DNA of 15,396 nucleotides from Berkiella sp964502705 (GCA_964502705.1 CAZCXZ010000085.1:1-15396); one strand, 5' to 3'. Shown: positions 1 through 7,579, counted from the first letter of the stretch. Notes: generated by a model not told the origin, from the sequence alone. Program-made: numbers and translations.

Positions 1-65
1 TGTAGGGGACGGCCACTGTGCCGTCCCTTGAAACAAGAAGGCCGACACAGAGGTCGGCCCCTACA
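1..65. repeat. 65-bp symmetrical palindromic repeat (REP/MITE-like)
   Basis: Outer arms TGTAGGGG (1-8) and CCCCTACA (58-65) are perfect inverted repeats. Inside them are a hairpin with arms GGGACGGC/GCCGTCCC (6-13 and 20-27), a small central palindrome CTTG-AAA-CAAG (27-37), and a hairpin with arms GGCCGAC/GTCGGCC (40-46 and 53-59). The whole can fold as a branched cruciform on either strand. It is non-coding and lies 14 bases beyond the stop of the minus-strand ettA gene. The design resembles dispersed intergenic palindromes of the REP/MITE type, but other copies are not visible here and the element may extend left of the window. Confidence 0.7.
31..59 (-). terminator. Possible intrinsic terminator of ettA within the palindromic repeat
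   Basis: Read on the minus strand downstream of ettA, a 7-bp GC-rich stem (53-59 with 40-46, six-base loop) is followed directly by TTCTTGTTT (39-31), a moderately T-rich tract. This could end ettA transcription, so the repeat may double as a terminator. The T-tract is interrupted, so the call is tentative. Confidence 0.4.
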
Positions 66-79
66 GTAAGATGAGTAAT

Positions 80-1765
80 TTACACTTCTTCTAAACGCTT
101 GTATTTAATTCGATGAGGATTAATCGCATCTGTTCCAAGGCGCGCTAAGTGATCTTTTTCGTATTCACTATAACTACCTTCAAACCATTTGATTTGACTA
201 TCACCTTCGAATGAAATGATATGCGTTGCAATTCTGTCTAGGAACCAGCGATCATGCGAAATCACCATTACGCAGCCTGGGAAGCTAATCAGTGCTTCTT
301 CAAGTGCACGCAAGGTTTCAACGTCTAAGTCGTTGGTTGGTTCGTCAAGCAGTAATACGTTGCCACCGGCTTTAATTAATTTTGCCAAGTGTACGCGGTT
401 ACGTTCACCGCCTGAGAGATTGCCAATTACTTTTTGCTGATCAGCGCCTTTAAAGTTAAAGCGGCCAACGTAAGCTCGTGAAGGGAAAGAATATTGACCA
501 ACGGTGATGTAGTCTTGACCACCATCAGACAATTCTTCCCAAACCGTTTTCTTGTCGTCCAAATTATCACGTGACTGATCAACATAGGACAGCTTCACGG
601 TATCGCCTACGGTGATGGTACCTTCATCTGGTTCAACTAGCCCACACATCATTTTGAAGAAAGTGGTTTTACCAGCACCGTTGGGGCCAATAATGCCCAC
701 AATCGCACCACGTGGAATGTTCAGTGACAATTTATCGATAAGAACCTTCTCGCCGTAGGATTTAGAGATGGCATTCATCTGGATCACGTTTTCACCCAAA
801 CGAGGTCCTGGCGGAATATAAAGTTCTTGCGTTTCATTACGTTGTTGGAATTCTTTAGAGCTCAATTCCTCAAAGTTTGACAGACGCGCTTTGTTTTTCT
901 TACGACGTCCAGAAGGATTGGTACGAACCCATTCCAATTCTGATTTAACAGCCCGTTGATGCGAAGCTTCTTGACGCTTTTCTTGTTCTAAGCGTTTCTC
1001 TTTCTGTTCAAGCCAGCTGCTATAATTTCCTTCATAGGGCAAACCGCGGCCTTTATCTAATTCTAATATCCAACCCGCAACATTATCTAAGAAGTAACGA
1101 TCATGGGTAACGGCAATAACAGTACCTGGAAATTCTTGTAAATATTTTTCCATCCACGCGACACTTTCGGCGTCTAAATGGTTGGTTGGCTCATCGAGTA
1201 ATAATACGTCAGGTGCTGAGAGCAGCAATTTGCACAGGGCAACGCGGCGCTTTTCACCACCAGAAAGGGTGGTGACATCGGCATCCCAAGAAGGCAAGCG
1301 TAAGGCATCGGCTGCGATATCTAATTTTCTATCAAGATTCCAACCGTCTTGCGCTTCAATTTGATCTTGGAGTCTAGCTTGTTCATCCAGGAGCGCTTGC
1401 ATGGCATTATCATCCATTGGCTCGCCAAAAAGGCCGCTGATCTCATCAAAACGAATCAGTTTATCTTTAAGTTCGCGAACGCCATCTTCAACGTTTTCAC
1501 GAACACTTTTATTAGGATCTAAGCGGGGTTCTTGTGGCAGGTAACCAAAACGCAATCCTTTCTGATAAGTTATCTCACCGACATATTCTTTATCTTCCCC
1601 GGCAATGATCCGTAAAAGCGAGGACTTACCCGAACCGTTAAGACCCAAAACACCAATTTTGGCACCGTAGAAAAAGGACAACGAGATGTCCTTTAGAATT
1701 TCTCGTTTAGGGGGGACGATTTTGCCGACTTCCAGCATTGAAAAGATGGTTTTATTGTTTGCCAT
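80..1765 (-). CDS. ettA: Energy-dependent translational throttle protein EttA (ABC-F ATPase)
   Basis: This is a 561-residue ABC-F protein with two ATPase domains and no membrane segments. Domain 1 has Walker A GLNGSGKSS (41-49), signature LSGGEKRR (167-174) and Walker B with catalytic Glu192 in LLLDEPTNHLD. Domain 2 has Walker A GPNGAGKTT (360-368), signature LSGGERNR (450-457) and Glu475. The basic linker at about 246-325, with a Lys/Arg-rich tip near 281-295, matches the P-site tRNA-interaction motif of EttA. The C-terminus near HRIKYKRLEEV and the overall length (E. coli EttA is about 555) favour EttA over Uup or YheS. In the family, EttA binds the ribosomal E site and gates entry into elongation according to the ATP/ADP ratio. 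The ATG start has GGAGA eight bases upstream. The gene is monocistronic here and divergent from glyA. Confidence 0.95.
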   Translation of the reverse strand: MANNKTIFSMLEVGKIVPPKREILKDISLSFFYGAKIGVLGLNGSGKSSLLRIIAGEDKEYVGEITYQKGLRFGYLPQEPRLDPNKSVRENVEDGVRELKDKLIRFDEISGLFGEPMDDNAMQALLDEQARLQDQIEAQDGWNLDRKLDIAADALRLPSWDADVTTLSGGEKRRVALCKLLLSAPDVLLLDEPTNHLDAESVAWMEKYLQEFPGTVIAVTHDRYFLDNVAGWILELDKGRGLPYEGNYSSWLEQKEKRLEQEKRQEASHQRAVKSELEWVRTNPSGRRKKNKARLSNFEELSSKEFQQRNETQELYIPPGPRLGENVIQMNAISKSYGEKVLIDKLSLNIPRGAIVGIIGPNGAGKTTFFKMMCGLVEPDEGTITVGDTVKLSYVDQSRDNLDDKKTVWEELSDGGQDYITVGQYSFPSRAYVGRFNFKGADQQKVIGNLSGGERNRVHLAKLIKAGGNVLLLDEPTNDLDVETLRALEEALISFPGCVMVISHDRWFLDRIATHIISFEGDSQIKWFEGSYSEYEKDHLARLGTDAINPHRIKYKRLEEV

Positions 1766-1893
1766 GCAGATTTCTCCAATTTTAAGTGACGTACACGCTA
1801 ACCTAACGGGCTTGTTAATTCAATCATTTGGCCTTAAAAGGATGGGCGCGGCACTTTTAGTGAGTTACAATGGCAGCTTTTAAGGAAGAAACG
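1766..1893. promoter_or_regulatory. Divergent ettA/glyA intergenic region with weak promoter candidates
   Basis: Both genes must be transcribed from this 128-base gap. Toward glyA, TACAAT at 1866-1871 is a good -10 match, but no convincing -35 lies 16-18 bases upstream. A second option is TTGTTA at 1811-1816 with TAAAAG 17 bases further on. Toward ettA, TTGAAT is followed 17 bases later by TAGCGT, a poor -10. I see no clear operator palindrome. The glyA ribosome-binding site AAGGAAG (1882-1888) is the one strong signal, and it fixes the glyA start. Confidence 0.35.
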
Positions 1894-3159
1894 ATGTTCA
1901 CCCAAGACATGCATATTCGTGGTTTTGATGATGAACTGTCCGAAGCGCTCAAGCAGGAAACCCTTCGGCAGTTAGAGCACATCGAATTGATCGCCTCAGA
2001 AAATTATGCGAGCCCCAGAGTATTGGAAGCGCAGGGCTCTGATCTTACCAATAAATATGCCGAAGGTTATCCCGGCAAACGCTACTACGGTGGCTGTGAA
2101 TATGTGGATGAAGCTGAGAGATTAGCCATTCTACGAGCTAAAGAGCTGTTTAACGCAGATTTTGTCAACGTACAGCCTCATTCTGGCTCCCAAGCGAACG
2201 CGGCAGCTTATATGGCACTATTGACCCCCGGTGACACCATTTTGGGCATGAGTTTAGATCATGGTGGGCATTTAACCCACGGTGCGAAAGTGAATTTTTC
2301 AGGTCAGCTCTACAATTCTGTTCAATACGGTCTAGACCCTCAAACAGGCGAGATTGATTACGCGCAAGTAGAACGTCTTGCAAACGAACACCGGCCACGC
2401 TTAATTATCGCTGGTTTTTCTGCCTATTCAGGAATTGCTGACTGGGCACGTTTTCGTAAAATTGCCGATAGCGTCAATGCGTATTTGCTCGTTGATATGG
2501 CGCATGTTGCAGGTCTGGTGGCAGCAGGGATCTACCCATCCCCGGTCGGTATTGCGGATATCACTACCACAACAACGCATAAAACATTGCGCGGTCCACG
2601 TGGCGGTTTAATTTTAGGCAAAGCCAATCCGGAGCTTGAAAAGAAAATTAACTCCGTTGTTTTTCCTGGTATGCAAGGCGGCCCGTTAATGCATGTGATT
2701 GCAGCGAAAGCCGTTGCACTTAAAGAGGCATTACAGCCAGAATTTGTCGACTATCAAAAACAAGTGGTTAAAAATGCTAAAGCATTAGCAAAAGCCTTAC
2801 AAAATCGCGGTTATAAAATTGTTTCAGGTGGCACAGAAAACCATTTATTTTTAATCGATTTGATTGATAAAAATATTACAGGTAAAGAAGCCGATGCAGC
2901 TTTAGGCAATGCCAATATTACCGTCAATAAAAATACGGTACCCAACGATCCTCGCTCACCCTTTGTCACAAGTGGTTTACGAGTGGGAACGCCTGCGGTA
3001 ACAACCCGTGGCTTTAAAGAGCCAGAAATGGAAAGGCTTGCTACGTGGATAGCTGATGTTCTTGACAATATTCAAGATCTTGCAACCCAAGAAAGGGTTA
3101 AAAAAGAAGTGGTAACCTTATGCCGGATGTTCCCGGTTTATGGACCACCTAAAAGCTAG
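1894..3159 (+). CDS. glyA: Serine hydroxymethyltransferase GlyA
   Basis: This cytosolic PLP enzyme interconverts serine and glycine while passing a one-carbon unit to tetrahydrofolate. The 421-residue product is close to the family norm (E. coli 417). The N-terminal block with HIELIASENY and the stretch YAEGYPGKRYYGGCEYVD are typical, and the PLP-binding lysine is Lys230 in TTTTTHKTLRGPRGG. An upstream in-frame ATG exists at 1870. I chose 1894 because AAGGAAG sits five bases before it and because MFTQDMHIRGFDDEL aligns with the E. coli N-terminus. GlyA opens the plus-strand run, with nrdR starting 28 bases after its stop. The one-carbon folate link fits with folE2 elsewhere in the window, but the two genes lie on opposite strands and are not co-transcribed. 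Confidence 0.96.
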   Translation: MFTQDMHIRGFDDELSEALKQETLRQLEHIELIASENYASPRVLEAQGSDLTNKYAEGYPGKRYYGGCEYVDEAERLAILRAKELFNADFVNVQPHSGSQANAAAYMALLTPGDTILGMSLDHGGHLTHGAKVNFSGQLYNSVQYGLDPQTGEIDYAQVERLANEHRPRLIIAGFSAYSGIADWARFRKIADSVNAYLLVDMAHVAGLVAAGIYPSPVGIADITTTTTHKTLRGPRGGLILGKANPELEKKINSVVFPGMQGGPLMHVIAAKAVALKEALQPEFVDYQKQVVKNAKALAKALQNRGYKIVSGGTENHLFLIDLIDKNITGKEADAALGNANITVNKNTVPNDPRSPFVTSGLRVGTPAVTTRGFKEPEMERLATWIADVLDNIQDLATQERVKKEVVTLCRMFPVYGPPKS

Positions 3160-3187
3160 GGTCGAATGCATAAAAAGGAGTAAATCT

Positions 3188-3652
3188 ATGCGCTGCCCAT
3201 TTTGTAATGCCACCGAAACCAAAGTCGTTGATTCGCGCTTTTCAAGCGAAGGGGATCAAGTTAGACGCCGTCGTGAGTGCCTTGAGTGTCAAGAGCGCTT
3301 TACGACGTATGAAACAGCAGAGCTAACCTTGCCACGTATGGTTAAGCGAGATGCGAGTCGAGAAGCGTTTAACGAAAACAAGCTTCGAGCGGGGCTATTA
3401 CGCGCTTTGGAGAAGCGTCCTGTTAGCATGGAAAAAGTGGAAGACGCGATTAGCCGGATTAAACGACGGTTGCGAGCGGTGGGTGAGCGCGAAGTTCTAA
3501 CGAAGGTATTAGGCGATTGGATCATGCAAGAGCTGCGGCAAATTGATCATGTGGCTTATGTACGTTTTGCTTCGGTTTACCGACGTTTTCAAGATGTGCA
3601 CGCGTTTGAAGAAGAAATCCAACGTTTACGCCAGGAAAATGAAACAGTCTAA
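3188..3652 (+). CDS. nrdR: Transcriptional repressor NrdR
   Basis: NrdR is a nucleotide-sensing repressor of ribonucleotide reductase operons. The 154-residue product (E. coli 149) has an N-terminal zinc ribbon with CPFC (Cys3, Cys6) and CLEC (Cys31, Cys34), the RRRREC segment that contacts DNA, and an ATP-cone domain at about 49-139 carrying KRDASREAFNENKL and LRALEKRPVS. The C-terminal tail is helical and charged. The start at 3188 follows AAAAAGGAG at a seven-base spacing. The in-frame extension back to 3140 overlaps glyA and adds 16 residues foreign to the family, so I rejected it. The stop codon TAA shares its last A with the ribD ATG, which suggests translational coupling. I see no NrdR box in this window, so its targets lie elsewhere. 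Confidence 0.95.
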   Translation: MRCPFCNATETKVVDSRFSSEGDQVRRRRECLECQERFTTYETAELTLPRMVKRDASREAFNENKLRAGLLRALEKRPVSMEKVEDAISRIKRRLRAVGEREVLTKVLGDWIMQELRQIDHVAYVRFASVYRRFQDVHAFEEEIQRLRQENETV

Positions 3653-4788
3653 TGATTGATACAGAAAACGATAATGGTTTTATGCGCCAAGCCATTGCTT
3701 TAGCAAAGCAAGGCAAGTTTGGTGCGCATCCTAATCCACTGGTGGGCTGTGTGATTGTGGCGAATGGGCAAGTGATTGGCCAAGGGAGCCATCTGCAATG
3801 CGGAGAAGCTCATGCTGAAATTCATGCGCTGAACCAAGCAAAAGAAGCTGCTAAGGGCGCAACGGCTTATGTCACATTAGAGCCTTGTGCACATACGGGT
3901 AAAACCGGCCCATGTTGTGAGGCTTTGATTCAAGCTGGCATTAAAAGGGTGGTGATAGCTAATCGTGATCCTAATCCATTGGTGAATGGCCAAGGCATAG
4001 CCGCATTAATCGCGGCTGGCATCGAGGTAACGAGTGATTGCCTAGCCTTTGAAGCAATGCGTTTGAATCCTGGATTCTTCTCACGCATACAGCGGCAAAG
4101 GCCTTATGTGCGCGTTAAATTAGGCATGAGTGTTGATGCGAAAGTGGCGATGGATAATGGCGAGAGCCAATGGATAACATCACCCGAAGCGCGTCAGGAT
4201 GTGCAAGAGTGGCGTGCAAGAAGTGGTGCTATTCTGACAACATTTGCAACCTTAGCGAAAGACGATTGCCGTTTAACCGCGCGTGGCCTAGACAATGTGA
4301 AACAGCCTATGCGAGTGTTGTTGGATACGCATTTGCAAAGCCCACCTCAAAGCGCCATGTTTGCTGAAGCGGGCAATACAACGGTTGTGGTTTCTGAAAA
4401 GTTACCTGCATCGACCATTAGTGAATGGTTGCTGGATGTAGGCTATAGCAACGTTGATTGTATTGGATTGCCGTTACATGCCGAGCATATCGACATGAGC
4501 ATTTTGTTTGCATGGTTAGCCGATCTTGAAATCAACGATTTGTTGATTGAAGCGGGTGCACATTTTGTTGGCGCGTTGTTAGAGCAAGGCCATGTTGACG
4601 AATTATTAGTTTATGTTGCCCCCAAATTATTGGGTAACAATACCATTGGGATGGCCCATTTACCGGCTATCCAGCATCTAGATGAACATATCAACGGAGA
4701 GTATATCGAGGTTGATAAAATAGGGCCAGATGTCCGTTTAAGAATAGCGTTAAGTGATTTTGCGAGGGCTCACCATGACCATTCATAG
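3652..4788 (+). CDS. ribD: Bifunctional diaminohydroxyphosphoribosylaminopyrimidine deaminase / 5-amino-6-(5-phosphoribosylamino)uracil reductase RibD
   Basis: RibD carries out two successive riboflavin-pathway steps: zinc-dependent deamination, then NADPH-dependent reduction of the ribosyl side chain. The deaminase domain (about 1-145) has the zinc ligands in HAE (His54, Glu56) and in EPCAHTGKTGPCC (Cys79, Cys88). The reductase domain (about 150-370) starts with RPYVRVKLGMSVDAK, contains ESQWITS (171-177) and ends with the IEAG and VAPKLLG motifs. The 378-residue length is normal. One small oddity is Asp-Ala-Lys where many RibD proteins have Asp-Gly-Lys/Arg at the start of the reductase domain. 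The start overlaps the nrdR stop by one base, and the 3' end overlaps ribB by 14 bases. In many gammaproteobacteria ribE follows ribD, but here ribB does. Confidence 0.95.
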   Translation: MIDTENDNGFMRQAIALAKQGKFGAHPNPLVGCVIVANGQVIGQGSHLQCGEAHAEIHALNQAKEAAKGATAYVTLEPCAHTGKTGPCCEALIQAGIKRVVIANRDPNPLVNGQGIAALIAAGIEVTSDCLAFEAMRLNPGFFSRIQRQRPYVRVKLGMSVDAKVAMDNGESQWITSPEARQDVQEWRARSGAILTTFATLAKDDCRLTARGLDNVKQPMRVLLDTHLQSPPQSAMFAEAGNTTVVVSEKLPASTISEWLLDVGYSNVDCIGLPLHAEHIDMSILFAWLADLEINDLLIEAGAHFVGALLEQGHVDELLVYVAPKLLGNNTIGMAHLPAIQHLDEHINGEYIEVDKIGPDVRLRIALSDFARAHHDHS

Positions 4789-5419
4789 TACTAAAGAAAT
4801 TATTGAAGATATTCGCCAAGGTAAAATGGTGATCATCATTGACGACGAAGATCGTGAGAATGAAGGCGATATTATTATGGCTGCTGAGAAGGTGACGGCT
4901 GAGCACATTACCTTTATGGCGCGTTTTGCTTGTGGTTTGATTTGTTTACCAATGTCCAAAGAACGTTGTGAACAAATTGGTTTAGCGCGTATTCAAGGAA
5001 CCAATCATTCAACGATTGCACCTAACTTTACGTTATCTATTGAGGCCGCCGAAGGTGTGACAACAGGGATCTCAGCAACTGAACGTGCCCATACCATTTT
5101 GACCGCCGTTCAAGCGAATGCTAAGCCCACTGATGTGGTTCAACCTGGTCATATCTTTCCCATTATGGCTATGCCAGGTGGCGTATTAGAGCGCCCAGGA
5201 CATACCGAAGCCAGTGTAGACTTAGCCGTTTTGGCAGGTTTATCTCCTGCAGGCGTATTGTGCGAAATCCTCAATGAAGATGGCACAATGGCTCGATTAC
5301 CCGATTTAGAAATTTTTGCTAAAAAGTACAATTTGAAACTGGGAACCATTGCGGATCTCGTTGCCTATCGTCAAAAAATAGCGCAAGAAGCGAGTAACCT
5401 CACAGATTTCGTTTCATAA
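4775..5419 (+). CDS. ribB: 3,4-dihydroxy-2-butanone-4-phosphate synthase RibB (monofunctional)
   Basis: RibB converts ribulose 5-phosphate to formate and the four-carbon unit used by lumazine synthase. The 214-residue protein covers only the RibB domain (E. coli RibB is 217). The acidic active-site loop is DDEDRENEGD (23-32), followed by EAAEGVTTGIS, PGGVL and GHTEA (His143, Glu145), all conserved. It ends shortly after DLVAYRQ, the point where RibBA fusions continue into GTP cyclohydrolase II, and the 37 bases before ribH leave no room for a RibA remnant. I chose the ATG at 4775, inside the ribD 3' end, because GAGGG lies six bases upstream and because the first seven residues of the longer frame do not look native. 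The 14-base overlap with ribD implies coupled translation. Confidence 0.94.
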   Translation: MTIHSTKEIIEDIRQGKMVIIIDDEDRENEGDIIMAAEKVTAEHITFMARFACGLICLPMSKERCEQIGLARIQGTNHSTIAPNFTLSIEAAEGVTTGISATERAHTILTAVQANAKPTDVVQPGHIFPIMAMPGGVLERPGHTEASVDLAVLAGLSPAGVLCEILNEDGTMARLPDLEIFAKKYNLKLGTIADLVAYRQKIAQEASNLTDFVS

Positions 5420-5456
5420 ATTTGATACTATACCCGACCCCATAAAGGAGAAGATT

Positions 5457-5933
5457 ATGATGACAGCGCGCGAGATTTTCGGAGATTTAACCGCCCCTAA
5501 GGGTAATATTGCTATTGTTGCATCGCGTTTTAACGAATTTATGGTGGAAAGGCTCATTGCAGGCGCTAAAGATGCTTTAGTACGCCATGGCGTGAAGGAT
5601 GAGTGCATTGATTTAATTCGAGTCCCAGGCGGATATGAAATCCCTTTAGCAGCACAAGCCGCCGCTCAAACCGGTCGCTATGCTGGGATTATCACGCTAG
5701 GCGTTGTGATCCGTGGCGACACTGCCCATTTTGATTATGTTGCGGGTGGCTGCGCGAATGGTTTAATGCAAGCGCAGTTAAAAACGGATATTCCCATGAC
5801 ATTAGGTGTACTCACCACAGAAAACATGGAACAAGCGATTGCCAGAAGTGGGGCTACCGCCGGCAATAAAGGTGCCGAAGCGGCTGTTGCCCTAATTGAA
5901 ATGATGAATTTATTGAGAAAAATACATGACTAG
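5457..5933 (+). CDS. ribH: 6,7-dimethyl-8-ribityllumazine synthase RibH
   Basis: RibH (RibE in E. coli naming) condenses the RibD-pathway pyrimidine product with the RibB product to give lumazine, the direct precursor of riboflavin. It normally assembles into large icosahedral or pentameric shells. The 158-residue sequence shows SRFNE (23-27), RVPGGYEIP (55-63), GVVIRGDTAHFDYV with the catalytic His91, and the phosphate-binding region RSGATAGNKG (130-139). AGGAG lies six bases before the ATG at 5457. A second ATG follows immediately and is also possible. The gene overlaps nusB by eight bases. Confidence 0.96.
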   Translation: MMTAREIFGDLTAPKGNIAIVASRFNEFMVERLIAGAKDALVRHGVKDECIDLIRVPGGYEIPLAAQAAAQTGRYAGIITLGVVIRGDTAHFDYVAGGCANGLMQAQLKTDIPMTLGVLTTENMEQAIARSGATAGNKGAEAAVALIEMMNLLRKIHD

Positions 5934-6390
5934 TAAAAAGGTACATGGCCGCCATGGATCGCGCTGGCTTGCATTGCAAGGGCTCTATGCATGGGTAGTT
6001 ACTGGTAATAGTCTTGCGAGGATCCAAGATGATTTAGTGGCTACTGACTTTCAATTCAATGCACAAACTGTAGATATTATGCCAAAGATCTCGTTTGATG
6101 CAGCCTACGTAAATGAATTGATCAGTGAAATAGCGGCAAACAAATCAAGCTTAGATGAGATGATGGTTCCTCATCTTGATCGGGCGATTGAAGAGCTCAA
6201 TCCTGTCGAATACGTTATCTTATTGATAGCGTGCTATGAACTCAGTCAAAGAATCGAAATCCCTTACAAAGTGGTCATTAATGAGGCAATTTTGTTAGCC
6301 AAGCAATTTGGTGCGCAAGATAGTCATAAGTTTGTTAATGGCGTCTTGGATAAAGCGGCGAAAGTTGCACGTACTCGAGAAGTTGCATAA
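5926..6390 (+). CDS. nusB: Transcription antitermination factor NusB
   Basis: NusB pairs with NusE (S10) to bind boxA RNA and support antitermination on rRNA operons. The 154-residue all-helical protein has the N-terminal segment SRWLALQGLYAW and the strongly conserved C-terminal half: ELNPVEYVIL, YELSQR, IPYKVVINEAI, LAKQFGA and HKFVNGVLDK. The start at 5926 lies within the last codons of ribH, the classic ribH-nusB coupling. In many relatives thiL follows nusB, but here the operon ends at a hairpin and the next gene is convergent and unrelated. Confidence 0.95.
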   Translation: MTSKKVHGRHGSRWLALQGLYAWVVTGNSLARIQDDLVATDFQFNAQTVDIMPKISFDAAYVNELISEIAANKSSLDEMMVPHLDRAIEELNPVEYVILLIACYELSQRIEIPYKVVINEAILLAKQFGAQDSHKFVNGVLDKAAKVARTREVA

Positions 6391-6413
6391 CGTCTAGTTT
6401 TGACTAGACGTTA
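6388..6413 (+). terminator. Hairpin between convergent nusB and the ankyrin gene (possible bidirectional terminator)
   Basis: A perfect 11-bp stem (6388-6398 with 6403-6413) with a four-base loop TTTG begins at the TAA stop codon of nusB. The core arms are CGTCTAGT and ACTAGACG. A short T-run (6420-6423) lies seven bases beyond the stem on the plus strand, and none follows on the minus strand, so it is a poor textbook terminator. Its placement exactly between two converging genes is the main argument for a termination role. Confidence 0.5.
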
Positions 6414-6421
6414 CTACGCTT

Positions 6422-7468
6422 TTATTGCTTCTTAGCTTTAGCCTTAAACCGATCTAAAATCTTTTCTTCAGTTGAAGGTTTTTGAGGTGGGTGTGAGGCT
6501 GGAACGGATGCAACAACCTGAGCATCCTTTATTGGCTCGACAGGGATGGGATTTCCGTGTTGTGCGCCAAAACTCACAAGCTTTTCTTTTAAGGTCTTTT
6601 TAATGTTCTGGTCAACGGTCACGGTATTTAAGATGTCGAATGCTGTGGCACCGCGTAGATTGGTGCAATTTATATTTTTAGGATAAGACACTTTTGCGCG
6701 TAAATAGCCGGTTAATTTTTTAAGACAATGTTTCAACACCGGCACATAAGCTTCGAAAATACGCACGCAAGCTTGGCTCACTAAAACTCGGTTTTCTGCA
6801 TTGTTTTGTTTAAAGCAAACTTTTAAGCTTTGCCCCCATAGAGACCATTGCTTTCGAATGTTCTCATCAAGAATTAATTGTTTTGTATGCATTAACACAT
6901 GGTTAAAGTCATGGCTGATTTTTTGGCCTTTTTGATGTAGTGCTTCTAACACTAAAGAAGCATTCGCATGATTTTGAACACTATGATGAATGGCGCAACT
7001 GCCAAGTGCATCTGGCGCAAAAGGATCGGCCCCCAGTTTCAGTAAGCGATTTACTTCTTCGATATTTGACAATTTTGCTGCTTCAATTAAGCCTTCATTG
7101 AGTGTGGTTTGTGAAGTTAAAACACACTGATTGGCAAAAAAGTAACCGAGTCCTGCGCCACCTAAACTGCACAATAGCATTTTGGATAAGAGATCGAGCG
7201 GTAAAAAGAGAAATCCACCGATCAAGATTGCGGCTCCAATGAGCATGAGTGATGTTTTATCTAAATCTAAAGGAGGGTGTGCACTGGTGATGGTGCTCCA
7301 TTGTTGACGGTACAACAATAGGCTAGCAGCACTGGATGTTAATAATAAAAAAGTGAAGGGTGGAAGAGCGGCACAAGTCACAAATCCGACGGCACCAACA
7401 AATGCGGCAAAGCCATATTGCATTTGATTTTGCTTTTCTATCGCTGTAGTAGAACTCATAAGATGCAT
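6422..7468 (-). CDS. Membrane-anchored ankyrin-repeat protein of unknown function
   Basis: I do not recognise a named family. The 348-residue product has hydrophobic stretches at about 19-33, 36-53, 73-93 and 94-112, consistent with two membrane hairpins and no cleavable signal. An ankyrin-like unit follows at about 122-165 (NEGLIEAAKLSNIEEVNRLL, then KLGADPFAPDALGSCAIHHSV), with a helical middle region. A degenerate second ankyrin-like unit lies at about 268-302 (GATAFDIL, then LVSFGAQHG). The tail is proline- and lysine-rich and ends FKAKAKKQ. Two ATGs (7468 and 7459) are close together, and a weak GGA precedes the second. The gene sits after folE2 on the same strand, with a 111-base gap containing hairpins, and converges on nusB. 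Ankyrin proteins with membrane segments are common among secreted effectors and inner-membrane proteins of host-associated gammaproteobacteria, but nothing here shows secretion. Confidence 0.75.
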   Translation of the reverse strand: MHLMSSTTAIEKQNQMQYGFAAFVGAVGFVTCAALPPFTFLLLTSSAASLLLYRQQWSTITSAHPPLDLDKTSLMLIGAAILIGGFLFLPLDLLSKMLLCSLGGAGLGYFFANQCVLTSQTTLNEGLIEAAKLSNIEEVNRLLKLGADPFAPDALGSCAIHHSVQNHANASLVLEALHQKGQKISHDFNHVLMHTKQLILDENIRKQWSLWGQSLKVCFKQNNAENRVLVSQACVRIFEAYVPVLKHCLKKLTGYLRAKVSYPKNINCTNLRGATAFDILNTVTVDQNIKKTLKEKLVSFGAQHGNPIPVEPIKDAQVVASVPASHPPQKPSTEEKILDRFKAKAKKQ

Positions 7469-7471
7469 CCA

Positions 7472-7508
7472 ACTTCAATGCAAAGGCAATTGAAGTGGCA
7501 TTGTGCCA
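7472..7508 (-). promoter_or_regulatory. Two adjacent hairpins in the leader of the ankyrin gene
   Basis: Plus-strand ACTTCAAT (7472-7479) and ATTGAAGT (7489-7496) are perfect 8-bp inverted repeats around a nine-base loop. Directly next to them TGGCA-TTG-TGCCA (7496-7508) forms a second, 5-bp hairpin. In the minus-strand mRNA the first hairpin ends four bases before the ATG at 7468 and covers the place where a ribosome-binding site would be. This could be an operator or an RNA structure that limits translation. The function is inferred from position only. Confidence 0.45.
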
Positions 7509-7549
7509 GCGAAGTACGTTGTCGGCAAGTTAAATTACTATCTATGTGT

Positions 7550-7568
7550 AAAAATTAGTTTATAAACT
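7550..7568 (-). terminator. Weak AT-rich terminator candidate after folE2
   Basis: On the minus strand, 12 bases past the folE2 stop, the palindrome AGTTTATAAACT (7557-7568) is followed by AATTTTT (7556-7550). A short CTCAA/TTGAG repeat lies just upstream. The stem is AT-only and weak, so partial read-through into the ankyrin gene is possible. Confidence 0.35.
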
Positions 7569-7579
7569 CAATTTTGAGG

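Noticed and set aside
1870..1893. Upstream ATG extending glyA by eight residues
   Set aside because: The strong AAGGAAG signal lies inside this stretch and serves the ATG at 1894, whose product aligns with known GlyA N-termini.
3140..3187. N-terminal extension of NrdR
   Set aside because: It overlaps glyA and precedes the zinc ribbon, which normally starts at the first residues; a good ribosome-binding site stands before 3188.
4789..5456. FMN riboswitch ahead of ribB or ribH
   Set aside because: ribB starts inside ribD, and the 37-base gap before ribH is too short for the aptamer; no conserved FMN-element core is visible.
5420..5456. Frameshifted remnant of a RibA domain after ribB
   Set aside because: Only 37 bases separate ribB from ribH and they hold just a ribosome-binding site.
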